Positions 12,001 to 23,462 of a stretch of DNA of 64,000 nt are shown piece after piece. The notes under the pieces are model-generated. The model worked only from the letters and a program-made list of their open reading frames with translations, had not been told where the DNA came from and did not search any database. Location of the stretch: positions 1 through 64,000 of the forward strand of contig JABCPU010000201.1 in assembly GCA_016800925.1 (NCBI GenBank). The letters are read 5' to 3'. The position numbers were made by a program, and so were the translations under genes. The stretch is from Suillus spraguei. Lineage: Eukaryota; Basidiomycota; Agaricomycetes; Boletales; Suillaceae. Position 1 is the stretch's first letter. Every line of letters begins with the position of its first letter.

Positions 12001-12547
12001 CAAATATTCCAGGACCAATTCTTTGAAGGGTTTCTTTTTCTTTTCCTTCTCTTCCATGGCGAATTCCTGAGCCTTATTACTGTATTTCAGAGGGGGAAGG
12101 GAGATTGTGGAGTAGTTGGGGAGTTGTTCGAGTCGGGAAGTTCCATCTTGTGTGAGGGGTGTATCCATGGATACTTCTTCAATGATTCTCCTGCTAACTC
12201 CATCGGTGTCATACTCCACAAGGAACTCTCCATCTCCAAGCTCGTAAGAGGAAATTTCGCGTACTTCTGGCGCATGCCAGACATCTTGCATGGTGTTGAA
12301 CTGGTCATCATCCTCTGTTGGGATCAACGAGAGCACAGGTTCTTCTTTGTTGGGGATTTCTTCAATTGAAGCTGAAGGAGTATGTTGAAGAGTCTTTGGA
12401 GGCACATAGAACTTGGATAATTTCGGTACATTTGTATCTCGTCCAGGAATTTCTTCTTCTGCTTTTCTTTTTCCATACTTCTGTTCTGCTATTGGCCGTT
12501 GCTCAATAGGTTCTGGTCTGGTTCAGTACTCAGACTCAGATTCGTTC

Positions 12548-13110
12548 TGTAGTGATTACCAATTGGCTCACGCCAGAAAGTGCCGTTTCGACGCTTACCT
12601 CTACCACCATCAGCATCAATGCACTGCCAATTAGCCGTCTCTGAATCTGTCAAGTCCCACTATCCCACTCTCGTCAATTTGTCAATACCATACCCTTTTA
12701 TATCGCCACTCACTCAATCGTTTCGTATGCTCTTCCCTTTCAGTCTACTCTACCCTGTCAGGCGCAACGCCACTCCCTTCAGCGCCCGTCGTCACATAAA
12801 CAATTCGGCATAGCTATACCCGACCCTTAGTATTTCGAAGTATAAAAGTAGCCCATGTACACTCACTACAACAGGCAATCATACCAGTCTCCCAGTCTCA
12901 GTCTCAGTCTCGCACTCGCTATCTAAATCGTATTGCTATATCCATTGTTTATCGTCTCACACTCGTCTCAATCATTATCGTCTCACACTCGTCTCAATCA
13001 TTATCGCATAACATTCGTTAACGTTAATCTATTTCTATAGCGTTTCAGCATCACACTAGCGGTCTCCACACCCCTTTGAACTCGCAGCGAGAGCCACTTA
13101 GGTTCTTACA
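12548..13110 (+). repeat. 5' LTR of element B
   Basis: 563 bp, TG..CA ends, with TATA-like TATAAAAG near 12841. It contains a 26-bp direct duplication that the 3' LTR lacks. Confidence 0.88.
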
Positions 13111-13177
13111 TATTGGAGCCCACTGCGAGGGGTGTGTTTCAGATCTCTTGACTTATTCTAGCACATCCCACTGTCCT

Positions 13178-15405
13178 TCACTATCCACGCTGGCTCACAT
13201 TAGAGACAACCGCGCTCTCGTCAGGGCCTCTATCCTTCAACCAAATCCAGTAACCCCGCAGAATCCCATTCCCCATCCCATTCGTCCCAGAATCGACTCA
13301 GATGACGACGACGCAGACGACGAGAATGAGGATCCGTTCGCGCCAGACGACCCTAGACCATTACGTTCTACTGCTGCTGCACCCTTACCACAACCCTCAT
13401 TTAATTTTCAGCAACCGCAACCCTTCATTCTGAGACCTGCCATCTTCACCAACACACAAACCCGACCCACAAATCAACCGACAACGACGACCATGTCTCA
13501 TACGCATCGAGGCACAGGTGCCATGCCCGGCCCAAACTCTAGCAAAGTGCCGCTCTTCAATGGCAAGACGTCAGAGCTATTGGAGTTCTTCGAACTGTTT
13601 GAAGATCTCGCCTCTACTTATGGTCTGACCAGCGCTGACAAATGCAAATGTCTAGTGTGATATGTGGATCGTCAAACCAAGTGTTTTTGGATAACACTTA
13701 CGGGCTATGAGAGTCGTGAATACGGGGTCTTCAAAAGAGCATCCTAGGCCAATATCCTGGTGCTAGCAGGGGACAGCGCTATACTATTCGCGAGCTTGAA
13801 CGCATTGTTGTTACTCAATTGGACAGCGACATTAACACGGAGAAGGAGCTCGTGCAGTACTACAGTCAGTTTTGAGCCATCGCTGTCTGGCTTGTTGCCA
13901 ATAACAAGATCTCTGCACGCGACCGCAACAAGTACTTTTGGCAGGGTTTACCAGTCCGTGCTCGTCGTCAAATCCTTCAACGGCTCGAGCTTAAGGATCC
14001 GGACTTCAACCACAACGAGCCGACAAACTTTGAGAAAGTTGTAGAGGCGGGACGTCACATTTTCTCGGATGAAGCTTTTGATGCCGAGTTTAATGATCCC
14101 ATCACCCTTCGTATCCAGTCCATCAGAGATCGTGCCCCTCCAACTACTATCAGCCATTGTCGAGTGCGAGAAAGTCCAGCATATGACTCGGATGATTCGG
14201 ACGAACCCTGTGATGCTCCTCGTGAAGTACAAATGAAGACCATGCGTTTCATGGAGCCTCAAGCACCGCACAAGTCCACTATGGATGAGGTCGATGCACT
14301 TGCTCAACGGATGCACAATCTCGATATTGGGGACGTCAACTACTCCTCATGCTACACGCAACTCGTCTGCCTATTTCCCGCTGCTGCTGATGCCTGGGCT
14401 GCCCCCCGTATTTGTCAACTCTGCAGCAATGTGTCTACAGCTCCTCCCGTACCCTCCAGTGCCCCACTTCTCCCAAAACAGTGCTCATTCTGTGGACAGT
14501 CCCACTATCTTTGTTATTGCCCTGTAGCTGCTGAATATCTTCGCACGGGACGCATCATTCGTGAAAACCTCTTCCTTCTCAATCCGGATGGCTCTCGCAT
14601 TCAACGACAAGGCATCGAAAACTTACAGCAAGCCATAGATAGGCACGCTCAATCCATCACATCATCCACTCCATCCTTGAACCCTCCTCCCATGACCATT
14701 CCCTCCAGTGCCTTCATATCTGAAAGCTACTTCCTTCAGTGTACTCGAATTGCAGAAAATCATGCTACAGTCATGACAGTTGAAGATGTAACCCGTTCGA
14801 AGGCCAAAAACGTGGTGCTCAATAGTGAAGACACAGCACCTTTGCAGGAGAAGTCAAAGGAAGCTGCCAGTTCGTCGTCCAGTCCCCACACTCACCCACA
14901 AACTCGCTCCATCGATATTCCCCATCCAGACATCCCCTCCATGGCCCCAAAGAAAACTCCAGCCTATGTCTATGAGTCGAAAGCAGCCGTTCCAGATGCT
15001 GCTTCCTGCATCTACCAGAGCATGCTCAACACCGCCGTTCCAAATGTCACGATTGCTGATCTTCTTGCAGTTAGCTCGGATCTTCGCAAGGAAGCCATAG
15101 AACACTGCAAAATGCACCGAGTATCCCCTCCTTCATCTGCCACTACTCTCGCTGCTGCCATTCCTGTTCCACCTCCTCAAATCGAGCATGCCATGCCACT
15201 TCGAGAACTCAAGGTCACACTAAATGGCATTTACATGGAGATGGCGTTACTCGATGAAGGCTCGGAACTTGTCGTTATTCAAGAAGATGTCTGGAAGAAA
15301 ACTCGAGCCCCAATCAACAAAAAATATCTGTATGCGCATGCAGACGGCAAACGGAGGCTCTCAGGACATGTCTGGGTGTCTCGAGATGCTCGAAATCAAT
15401 GTTGA
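13178..15405 (+). pseudogene. gag: gag-protease region of element B
   Basis: The frame reads RIDSDDDDADDENEDPFAPDD, then SSKVPLFNGKTSELLEFFELFEDLA (start of the capsid-like region) up to a stop at 13658-13660. It continues in the same frame family with DRNKYFWQGLPVRARRQILQRL. The open part 14164-15405 carries a zinc-knuckle-like CSFCGQSHYLCYC and a retropepsin-like LNGIYMEMALLDEGSELVVIQ, in which the usual D-S/T-G is D-E-G. Stops at 13658 and about 13873 are TGA where the related sequence would have CGA. The true start codon is uncertain. Confidence 0.7.
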
Positions 15406-17537
15406 TGGCATAAAAACATGGGCGCATGCTTATGTTATAGCTGACGCACCATACTGCTTGCTTTTAGGACGACCGTGGCAAAGCTTGTTCAATTGTCGAA
15501 GTCAGAAACATCGGAAATGGTATATGTCACAGTCCACGATCCCATAGACATCATGCGAGTTCGAACCTGCGCTACCTTCCCTCATCCTCCGCCCCATTTG
15601 AACACACTCATGCTCACAGCAGCAGCTCTTAGTAGCCCGTCGTCAGCCTTGACTCACCCTCTCGCAGAATGTCTACTACAGGAAGCCTTTAATTATGATC
15701 CCATTCGACAAGTCCTTGCTTACAAAAGGTCGCCAATCGAATCAAGCCTGTTGCAACAACCATGCCTGCCCATGCTCGTATCATCCGTTGTTTCCCCGAA
15801 GATCCCCTTCTTTCCCTTCCCACAGTCTCTATAAACCCTCCAGACTTCATTTCGGGCACCCAGCTCACTACAGAACGCATTGACGACCTCGGAATATTTC
15901 AAAACTCTTTCCTATGGCCCGAAGAGCGAAAATTAGCGGCCCATGTCCTATCTCTCAATGAGTCAGCGCTAGCATGGGACGAGACCGAGAAAGGGTGTTT
16001 TTGCGATGATTATTTCCCGCCTGTTATCATTCCAACCATAGAGCATACTCCCTGGGTCCATCGTCAACCACCTATCCCACTGGGAATCCGCGATGAAGTC
16101 ATTGCCCTCATTAAGTCGAAAATTGCGTCAGGGATCTACGAACCATCAAACAGCTCATACCAGTCGAGTTGGTTTTGCGTTTCAAAGAAAAATGGCTCGA
16201 TTCGAATCGTTCATAACCTCCAGCCCCTTAATGCAATCACAGTTAAGGATGCAGCCAATCTCCCTTACGTCGAGCTGTTTGCAGAGCAGTCAGCTGGTCG
16301 CTCAATCTATACCATGATGGACCTATTCGTCGGTTTTGATCACTGAGCCTTAGCTGAAGAATCTCGGGACCTTACCACCTTCCAGACACCTCTCGGCACT
16401 TTTCGACTCACTGCATTACCTATGGGATGGACAGATTCTCCCACGGTCTTTCAAAATGACGTCGCATTCATCCTTCAACACAAAATCAATATCGCACCAA
16501 ATTTTCAAGATGATGTTAATGTTCTCGGCTCTCGCACACGATATGAGCTCTCGGACGGCACTTTTGAGACCATTCCCGAGAATTCTGGCATTCGACAATT
16601 CATTTGGGAGCACTGCTTAGACGTGAATAGAGTTTTACACCATCTTAAGCATGCAGGAGCCACGGTCTCAGCAAAGAAGCTTTTTATTTGTGTACCTGAG
16701 GTTATCGTCATTGGCCAGCACTGTACTTATGAGGGACGCATTCCTGATGACTCGAAAGTCGTCAAGATCAAGAACTGGCCTCCCTGCATGACACGATCTG
16801 AAGTCTGTGGATTTTTAGGCACTGCAGGAACAGTCTGCAACTGGATTAAGAACTACGCCCTACTCACACGCCTGCTTACTAATCTCACTCGCAATGCTGT
16901 GCCTTTTGTTTGGGATGAAAATGCGCAGACCTCCATGAACACCCTTAAACACGCTATCATTAATTCACCTGCTATTCGACCCATCAATTATCATAGCTCT
17001 AATCCCGTCATTCTAGCTGTCAACTCCTCCCATATTGCCTGCGGTTGGATTCTGCTTCCGCTCGACATAACAGAAGCAACATTCCTCATAGCTGACATCA
17101 CCGAAATCATCCCTACCCACAAACTTATTGCAGCCCGCGCACGACAGCTTGCCAAATGAGACGAAGACCTTGCACACATTCACAAGCGCGTCCTTGCAAG
17201 TTGTTATGTCTCCGTGAAAGATTTCGAGCGTCGTTTTTCAAACATCATCAAGGACCAACACTTTGAACCAGGCGAGCTCGTTTTAGTCCTTAACAAGAAG
17301 ATTGAGCCATCGTCGAATGCAAAGTGCAAGCCACACTACTTTGGTCCCATGGCTGTCGTTTCACGAAACACAAACGGCGCGCATCGTCTTGCAGAGGTCG
17401 ATGGCGCTGTGTCCAAGCTCAAATTTGCCGTGTTTTGTCTCATCCCCTATCACTCATGTTCCCCGACTACACTCGAAGTCACTCAGATTATCGACGCAGA
17501 CGCAATCACAGGGATGATAGGATCATTCAATGTATAG
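15406..17537 (+). pseudogene. pol: pol of element B: RT with lost RNase H/integrase core
   Basis: RT motifs are visible: SSWFCVSKKNGSIRIVHNLQ, TMMDLFVGFDH, then after a TGA at 16344-16346, FQTPLGTFRL.ALPMGWTDSP and NFQDDVNVLGSRTRYE. The active-site YxDD is FQDD here, where I would expect F-I-D-D in this clade. RNase H begins (PVILAVNSSHIACGW), but within about 100 codons the sequence jumps to the integrase C-terminus (FEPGELVLVLNKKI..KPHYFGPMAVV). The RNase H core, HHCC finger and DDE core are absent. A third TGA at 17157-17159 again sits where CGA is expected. Confidence 0.75.
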
Positions 17538-17589
17538 ATTTGTTTTGTGGATCGACTGAGGACGGTCAATATCTGTAGTTGGGGGGAGG

Positions 17590-18126
17590 TGTAGTGATTA
17601 CCAATTGGCTGATGCTGGAAAGTGCCGTTTCGACATTTACCTCTACCACCATCAGCATCAATGCACTGCCAATTAGCCGTCTCTGAATCTGTCAAGTCCC
17701 ACTATCCCACTCTCGTCAATTTGTCAATACCATACCCTTTTATATCGCCACTCACTCAATCGTTTCATATGCTCTTCCCTTTCAGTCTACTCTACCCTGT
17801 CAGGCGCGATGCCACTCCCTTCAGCGCCCATCGTCACATAAACAATTCGGCATAGCTATACCCGACCCTTAGTATTTCGAAGTATAAAAGTAGCCCATGT
17901 ACACTCACTATGACAGGCAATCATACCAGTCTCCCAGTCTCAGTCTCAGTCTCACACTCGCTATCTAAATCGTATTGCTATATCTATCATTTATCGTCTC
18001 GCACTCGTCTTGATCATTATCGCATAACATTCGTTAACGCTAATCTATTTCTATAGCGTTTCAGCATCACACTAGTGGTCTCCACACCCCTTTGAACTCG
18101 CAGCAAGAGCCACTTAGGTTCTTACA
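17590..18126 (+). repeat. 3' LTR of element B
   Basis: 537 bp with the same ends as the 5' LTR. Differences between the pair are mostly transitions plus the missing 26-bp duplication. Confidence 0.88.
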
Positions 18127-18821
18127 GTTCTTGCACTTTTCTGCGCAGGGAATTGGTGATGCTGCTCGTGGCAGATGTACACAGGGGGTGGGGTCTATGG
18201 TATGCAGCATTCGTTCCTCAGGTTCGGGATCCTTTGGAACGTTAGGAATAGGAGAGACAACGAAGGATTTCGGAAGTTGTGAATGTTGCCATTTCTTGGG
18301 ATGGCAGTGGAAGGCCAGGGGCAGTCCATTCTTCTTTCGATCGGTATCTATATCAATCTCGATTTCATCTGATTTCGTTGTTCGAGGGAGGACGAGTGTT
18401 TCAGCAGCCCAATCTATACTTGTGTTCATTGCATGTAACCACGGAATCCCTAGAAGGATTTGATCCCTTCTTCCTAGTTTGGTGATATTGAATTTTCCAT
18501 ACATAGTTCATTCATCAATTTTGACCACTGGGAGACAATAATGCATGATCGGTCCTCCTTTGATATAGGTCCCATCAGCAGTTGTGACTTTGAAAGGCTT
18601 GTCGAGTTTTCTTTTAGTGATTTTATGGAGTTTCACGAACTCCTCGGAGATGAAGGTTCCGGCTGCTCCAGAATCTATAATGGCAGTGGTGTCGACAGAT
18701 TTTAAACGCGTACACGAGTGGAGAGTAATGGGAACACAAAGTTCTTTTCTTTCACCTACAGCACATACAAGTCTTAGTAATACATTGGGAGAAACATACG
18801 TCAAATCCTTGTTTCTCCAAT

Positions 18822-19658
18822 TCAAAAATCCTCGACAACTCACCTCACAGTTTCTTCATCTTCTTCGTCTCTGACTTCAGCTTGTCGGAGCGGTGTCTTC
18901 TTCTTTCTTTCGGGACAATTGTGGATACGGTGTCCGGTCTTCTTGCATCCAAAGCATTGCCCTTTCTTCATGCATTCGGATCTCTCCATGTCGGAGATTC
19001 AATCTACGACCATTGCATTGGAGTTGCGATTAGGTATGTATCGTGCATTTCCATAGTTCTTCTTCTTCTGCTGCGGAGCATGACGTGTCCGTATTGCTTG
19101 AAGACAATGGTGGGAGTTGTCAATGGAAATGCATTGCAGCACAACTTCACGGAATACTTCTGAGACATCTCCTGGTGTGAAGAGCTTGGTAAGGATACCC
19201 ATGTTCAGGCCATCTTGGAAGAATTGAATCTTTGTTGCATCATTGGTGATGCGGGCTTTGGCCGCAAGGGCCTCAAAGTCAGCGATGTAGGTATGGAGAT
19301 CACCGCTTCCTTGTTCGAGGTCCCTGAGTTTTGTTAGTGCAGTTCCTTTGGTAACCACTGGTTCGAAGGCTTCTTTAAAGCTTTTCATGAAATCCAACAA
19401 TGTCCTGTAACCAACTTTTTGTCCAGAGGTATCAGTTGACTGAGCATGATTAAGAAATTGTTCTTTCCAAGATTTGGCGTTTTTCTCAGTCATGAAGGAT
19501 GTGATGAAAATGATCTTCTGCTTGTTGGTGGTGTAGAGCTTTTCGTTGATGTTGAAGCATAGATTGCATGATTGGATAAATTCGCGAGAGTTGTCGTGAT
19601 CTCCATCAAAACCAGTTGGGAGACCGATTTTATATTCAAATTCTTTGGTGGTCGTCAT
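18822..19658 (-). pseudogene. gag: gag of element A
   Basis: ATG at 19658 to stop at 18822 is 837 nt, identical in length to gag of element C. It encodes KEFEYKIGLPTGFDGDHDNS and NAKSWKEQFLNHAQST of the Gypsy capsid and a CCHC knuckle near the C-terminus. One in-frame stop interrupts it (GTAGATTGA near 18996, where element C reads GTAGATCGA). The gene ends in the same GATTTTTGA string as the other copies, where pol would be entered by a -1 shift. Confidence 0.82.
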
Positions 19659-19773
19659 GATGATGATTCATCTGGTGAGTTATACTTTCTCAGTGCCTAC
19701 ACGCGCTGTCTTGCTGTCTGTTAGGGCTTATCAGGGTTCAGGGTCGAAGACTGGATAGTCGACAATCAGGTGG

Positions 19774-19784
19774 ACTTTAATCTT
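19774..19784 (-). promoter_or_regulatory. Self-complementary primer-binding site of element A
   Basis: Read on the minus strand, AAGATTAAAGT lies one base inside the 5' LTR. Its reverse complement ACTTTAATCTT occurs in the LTR just downstream of the TATA-like box. Elements D and E have the same layout. This matches the self-priming arrangement of Tf1-type elements, in which the mRNA 5' end folds onto the primer site. Confidence 0.65.
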
Positions 19785-19785
19785 T

Positions 19786-20260
19786 TGTTACGAACTGGGG
19801 TGGCGTCACCAGTGACAGTGAAAAGACACAGACAGTCTGCTGGGAAGTTCTACAATGTCCAGAAGAGGACAAGGTGAAAGTACAAGGAATGTGTTCCGAG
19901 TACAATCAAGGGTTCGGCCTCAAAGACAAGTCTAAGAGGTTCTACAAGAATAGAGACTAAGGCTAAGGAGTGCTTAGACTTAGAGACGATTCAGGACGAC
20001 TTAGGTTGGAGACCTAAGCGAAGGAGATTCCAGGTAAAACCCAGTAAGATTAAAGTAAAGTATACAAGCATAATACAATGTGCTTAAATAGGTCAATATG
20101 TGCGCACGGACCAAGAGAGTTGTGAGAAAGTAAGTGCGTATCCAAAGAAGGAAGGCAACTATAGTACAAATGCGTTGAGCATATGAATCAGAGTTCGTTA
20201 TGTAATATACAAGTAAAGGAAACAAAGAGAAAATGAATAGGGGTGCGTACAACTGTAACA
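19786..20260 (-). repeat. 5' LTR of element A
   Basis: 475 bp on the minus strand. It holds a TATA-like TATTTAAG and, about 34 nt downstream, the 11-mer ACTTTAATCTT (minus strand), which is complementary to the primer site at 19774-19784. Confidence 0.9.
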
Positions 20261-21292
20261 GATTTTATGACATTATATTCTAGATTAGCTTCCCCAGATG
20301 ATAATGGGTAGCAGTGATACAGCCACTTTGCATACCCCCAGCATTGTTCAATAAAACTGAGTTCACAATAAAATTTTGGAAGGAAAGAGCACCTTGAAGC
20401 CCCTTAACCTGCACTCTCTCTCCAAGTTTAACTCAACATTAATGAAATTTGGTTGGTTATAGAGAATTCAGCAACAACAACAAGAAGTGGAACCACACGG
20501 ACAGTTGAAATCCTTGCACTGAGCCTTTTTTTGCCAACATCAAAATCATGCTCCTCTAGGATTTTAGCCATTCCCTTGAACAACCCAGCATTTGTGTGAC
20601 CCTTGGGAAAATAGAACTCCTGAGGTGCACCATTGAAGACACCATTAGCAATACAAACTTCTCATCTACACCACAGGTTTGTTTCCCTGTAGCATCCCTC
20701 ACTGGAGCATTGACCCTCCAGTTCTTGCAAGTCTTGGGCATGCTCTGAGCACTTAATGCATCATCAGCCCTTTTAAGGTGAGTCATGGCATTGTCGAACA
20801 CAAAAATGTGGTCATCCTCTGGGTAATCTTTCTCCAGAATTGTCATTGCTTTCTTGGCATGTTGAAAATTTTCATCATTGGTGAAGTATCCATCCCTCCC
20901 CTTTCCTGCCCTAAAGAGTACATGGGCAGATTGACACCTGTCATGAGACCGCAACCAGCCATAATCTGTCAAAACAAAATCTGTGACCATAAGAGAAGAT
21001 CCCTCGCCCTTTGGCTGTGGAGTTGCCTTTTCATCTTTGTGGACCCAACATTTTTTGCACTGATCATTGGCATAAAAGGTTGACTCATCACGGGACCACA
21101 CAACAGTGCGCTGCCCAGTCTCCTTATCATCCTTCAGCTGCATAACATCAACAGAAGACAATTTTTGAGTCTTCAGTTCCAATGCATACCATGCTGGCAG
21201 GAATCTATTCTGTCAATATTCAACTACATCCTCTCATTTTAGGCCATAGTCCATCCAAATCTGCATTTTTCCATCCATCGTTGTGTGGGTTC

Positions 21293-22024
21293 TGTCATAT
21301 ACTGTATCTGGACATGATCTCTGATCCAACTTCTTAGAAGTCCGGATGTCCAGACCTGCATATCCTGCGCTTCCTCCCTTCAATATCCGGATGTCTGGAC
21401 CTATGCTCCTTTCTATCTCCCAACCTATCTCCATTTGTAATAACTCCATTTGTACATTCATAAGTCCGGCTCTCTGGCTATCTCTGTATTCCATCTGCTT
21501 ACTGATCCGTTACTTCACTTCATCTCCGAGTTTCATTTACTTATGTTCCATTAGACTTTGCATATAGTTTGTACATAGCCTCGTACTGCACTGACTGATC
21601 TTTCCATATCTACCTATAGTATATAAATCACCTGTAAATCTCCATAGTACTTTAGTTCGAATATCAACTTAGTTTCTACTCATTCCTCTGGACTTAGTCT
21701 GCCTCCTAACCTCTTCCGGACTCGAGCTCAGTCTCTTGTCTATCTCTGGACCTTGGACCTCCGTCCTCAGTCATACCTCCAGCTCTACCTTTGGGTAGTC
21801 TCTATACTGTCTGTTTCTACTCTGGACTTTGTCCATAGTAGCCTTTAGTCTTTCCCACTCTTACATCCGGAAGTCCGCCAGACTTCATGTCCCTATATCT
21901 GGACTTCCTCCAGACGTGCGTGACCCTATAGAAATTAAGGGCACCATACTCGGCAAAGGGGCACAGTGCACAAGCTGAGGCCAAGCCCTTCTGGATTAAC
22001 CCTTTATTGAGTACAATCTTAACA
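21293..22024 (+). repeat. Solo LTR, TCCGGA-rich family (family 2)
   Basis: It starts TGTCATATACTGTATC and ends GTACAATCTTAACA, matching the LTR at 56258 whose ends are proven by a perfect duplication. It contains a GTATATAAA TATA box and many TCCGGA/TCTGGA motifs. It interrupts the DDE transposase, whose sequence resumes on either side. The flanking 5-mers (ggttc, gttgc) no longer match. Confidence 0.82.
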
Positions 22025-22425
22025 GTTGCTAAGGAGATATTTTTGGTGAGCTTGAAACATTGCTGTACATCAGGTTGTGCAAGATAATCAATAATTGCTG
22101 TTGCAGAAATATATTTCCGAGCGACTGGAGATGAACTAGTAACTCCTCCTTAAGATCTTCAACATCAATCCACGACCTCATCCACTTGCCACCATACCTT
22201 GCCAATGGCAAGTTTTCATGATCCAGGATGTATGACTTCGACCATTCCCTCACCTTTTGTGACATGTAAGTCGCTTTTCCAATGAACTTCACAGTCTGGA
22301 GTGCTTCAGCTGACCATACAGTGACAGCTACAAAGGCCCACAGGAAATATTCCACACATGTCAAGCATTTTTGCAGCACAGAGTCAAGGTCATGTGGTTT
22401 GTGTCCATGTCCCTTGAAGTTCCGG

Positions 22426-23319
22426 TGTAAAGATACAACCTAACCTGGGCTGTAGATAAACTACCTCCCAAGTTAGTATGTGAGTCTTGCACTCCATCTA
22501 GTCTGCTTCACTTGCTAGGCAAGAACATTCGACCCTAAAGGGGGATGCCTGTTAGTATGGTCAAGTCCAAGTCAAACCAATGTGCGAATGTAGCATCATA
22601 GTCAGCGGTAAGATGCTGTGGTTAGCAAAGATGCCACCGGAACTAGCATCATAAGTAGCAGTACTAGCATGGCTGAAAAAATGCCTGAAAATGTAATGTT
22701 GAGCAAGCGGTGATGAGCAGTAATGTCAGCAGTAGCAGTAAGGTGTGAGCAGTGCAGAAGAAACAGTAAAGAAAACCACAGTACTTTCAGCAGTAAAGCA
22801 GCAGTGTGCATGAAGTCAAGTCAGAATAGGGGTCAAAAGTCCAGCAGTAATGGTGAACGAGTGATATCAATTAATGAGCAGTAAGGAAACTTTGAAGACT
22901 AAGTCTACTACTGGGTGGTTCCAGAGCTAGACACTAATCCTGACCTATAGTATGGTGAAAATAAGGTACTGTATTGTGCTGGCTATGCGGTGCTTATATC
23001 CTATTTTGTATGTACTCGGGATGCATTAGGTGAGATCAGTAGTGCTCGAGTGAAGTAACCGCTGGTATGTCAACATAATGCGAGGTAGCTGTGGCATGAG
23101 GCAACATGTAATAAGACTTGCCGTAGAATCAATGATAAGCGGTCATGTACAAACTATGCACCAAATGGAGCTATGTGGACGAGGCAAGGACATGGAAGGA
23201 CATTGGTTTGTGGAACATGGTGCAGCAATTGGTACAGTGTGCAGTAAGCATGTGATGCCGCCGGCATGTGCTAAAGGAGTAAGATGGCCATAGATGAGTG
23301 GAGATTCCTATAGACGTGA
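22426..23319 (+). repeat. Unclassified repeat D1
   Basis: It shares its first base with repeat D2 (both start TGTAAAGATACAACCTA) and stays alignable for about 430 bp, including CCCTAAAGGGGGATGCC and TTAGTATGGTCAAG. It is full of (A)GCAGTA motifs where D2 has GCGGTA. No coding frame. The right boundary is set only by the next LTR stub. It may be an LTR or the 3' end of a retroelement; type not established. Confidence 0.55.
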
Positions 23320-23462
23320 TGTTACAGTTGTACGTCCCCTACATACTTTTCCCCTATTTCACATGATCTCTTTTGACTTATGCACCTCAACATGCTTGTA
23401 CTATACTTGCCTTCCTTATTAGGATACACATTTACATTCTCATGTCTCTCTGATCCGTGCAC
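23320..23462 (+). repeat. Truncated Gypsy LTR stub
   Basis: The first ~140 bp of a main-family Gypsy LTR (TGTTACAGTTGTACG..) up to GATCCGTGCAC, where repeat D2 begins. The rest of the LTR is not found downstream. Confidence 0.75.

Larger units (their letters stand above)
12548..18126 (+). mobile_element. Ty3/Gypsy element B (different family), nested in element A between PR and RT
   Basis: Two LTRs (12548-13110 and 17590-18126), each beginning TGTAGTGATTACC and ending GGTTCTTACA, bound 4.5 kb of internal sequence. A 4-bp duplication gttc flanks it (12544-12547 and 18127-18130), and joining the flanks restores the element A sequence as seen in element D. A polypurine tract GGGGGGAGG sits at 17581-17589, just before the 3' LTR. 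The left LTR carries a 26-bp tandem duplication (CGTCTCACACTCGTCTCAAT.. at about 12950-13001), which explains its extra length. Gag, protease and RT remain, but RNase H and most of integrase are missing, so it is an internally deleted, non-autonomous copy. Confidence 0.9.
9119..18836 (-). pseudogene. pol: pol of element A (PR-RT-RNase H-integrase-chromodomain), interrupted by element B
   Basis: Minus strand. Protease lies near 18840-18500 with IDSGAAGTFISEEF (catalytic D-S-G). After element B (12548-18126) the frame resumes at 12547. RT spans about 12000-11300 with [20 protein letters not shown] and VIYMDDILIFS (the YxDD active site). RNase H starts at about 11010 (AIATDASLVATGG). The integrase has an HHCC finger (HPTAGHPG.., CALCQQMK), core residues [16 protein letters not shown] and [11 protein letters not shown], and ends in a chromodomain-like [24 protein letters not shown]. 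Stops include AAACGA to AAATGA near 11057, CAG to TAG near 9872 and TGG to TAG near 9796; a 1-nt deletion breaks the chromodomain. Without insertion and stops it would be a normal-length chromovirus polyprotein. Confidence 0.88.
6609..20260 (-). mobile_element. Ty3/Gypsy chromovirus element A, with nested insertions
   Basis: This LTR retrotransposon lies on the minus strand between matching 5-bp target duplications gattt (6604-6608 and 20261-20265). LTRs begin TGTTAC and end GTAACA when read on the element strand. The order on the minus strand is 5' LTR, primer site, gag, PR, [element B], RT, RNase H, integrase with chromodomain, ORF3, polypurine tract (about 7563-7572, AAGGGGGTAA on the minus strand), 3' LTR. 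Removing element B and the nested solo LTR leaves about 7.6 kb, equal to element D. Pol and gag are broken by C-to-T stops and by a 1-nt deletion in the chromodomain. Confidence 0.92.
6378..22425 (-). pseudogene. DDE transposase (DDE_3 / Tc1-IS630-like fungal family), split by two insertions and 5' truncated
   Basis: Pieces in order on the minus strand: 22425-22025, 21292-20261, 6608-6578, then intron 6577-6526 (GTGAGT..TTAG) and last exon 6525-6378. The N-terminal piece has the helical region KVREWSKSYILDHENLPLARYGGKW and DVQQCFKLTKNISLA. After the inserted LTR it continues TQRWMEK, then VVWSRDESTFYAND (first Asp), HIFVFDNAMTHLKRADDALSA (second Asp) and a later NxxEQ-type stretch next to CWGYAK. 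After element A it ends RFAIRSRHFMDAYYKGLNGK and AAWAAKKYRGH, the usual C-terminus of this family. The sequence runs on correctly across both insertions. Stops and frame changes are present near 21183-21290, so it is dead. The 5' end is lost at the repeat starting at 22426. The superfamily name is inferred from the acidic residues and is less certain than the reconstruction. Confidence 0.8.

Noticed and set aside
20778..21083. 101-codon plus-strand ORF
   Set aside because: Antisense shadow of the DDE transposase catalytic domain.
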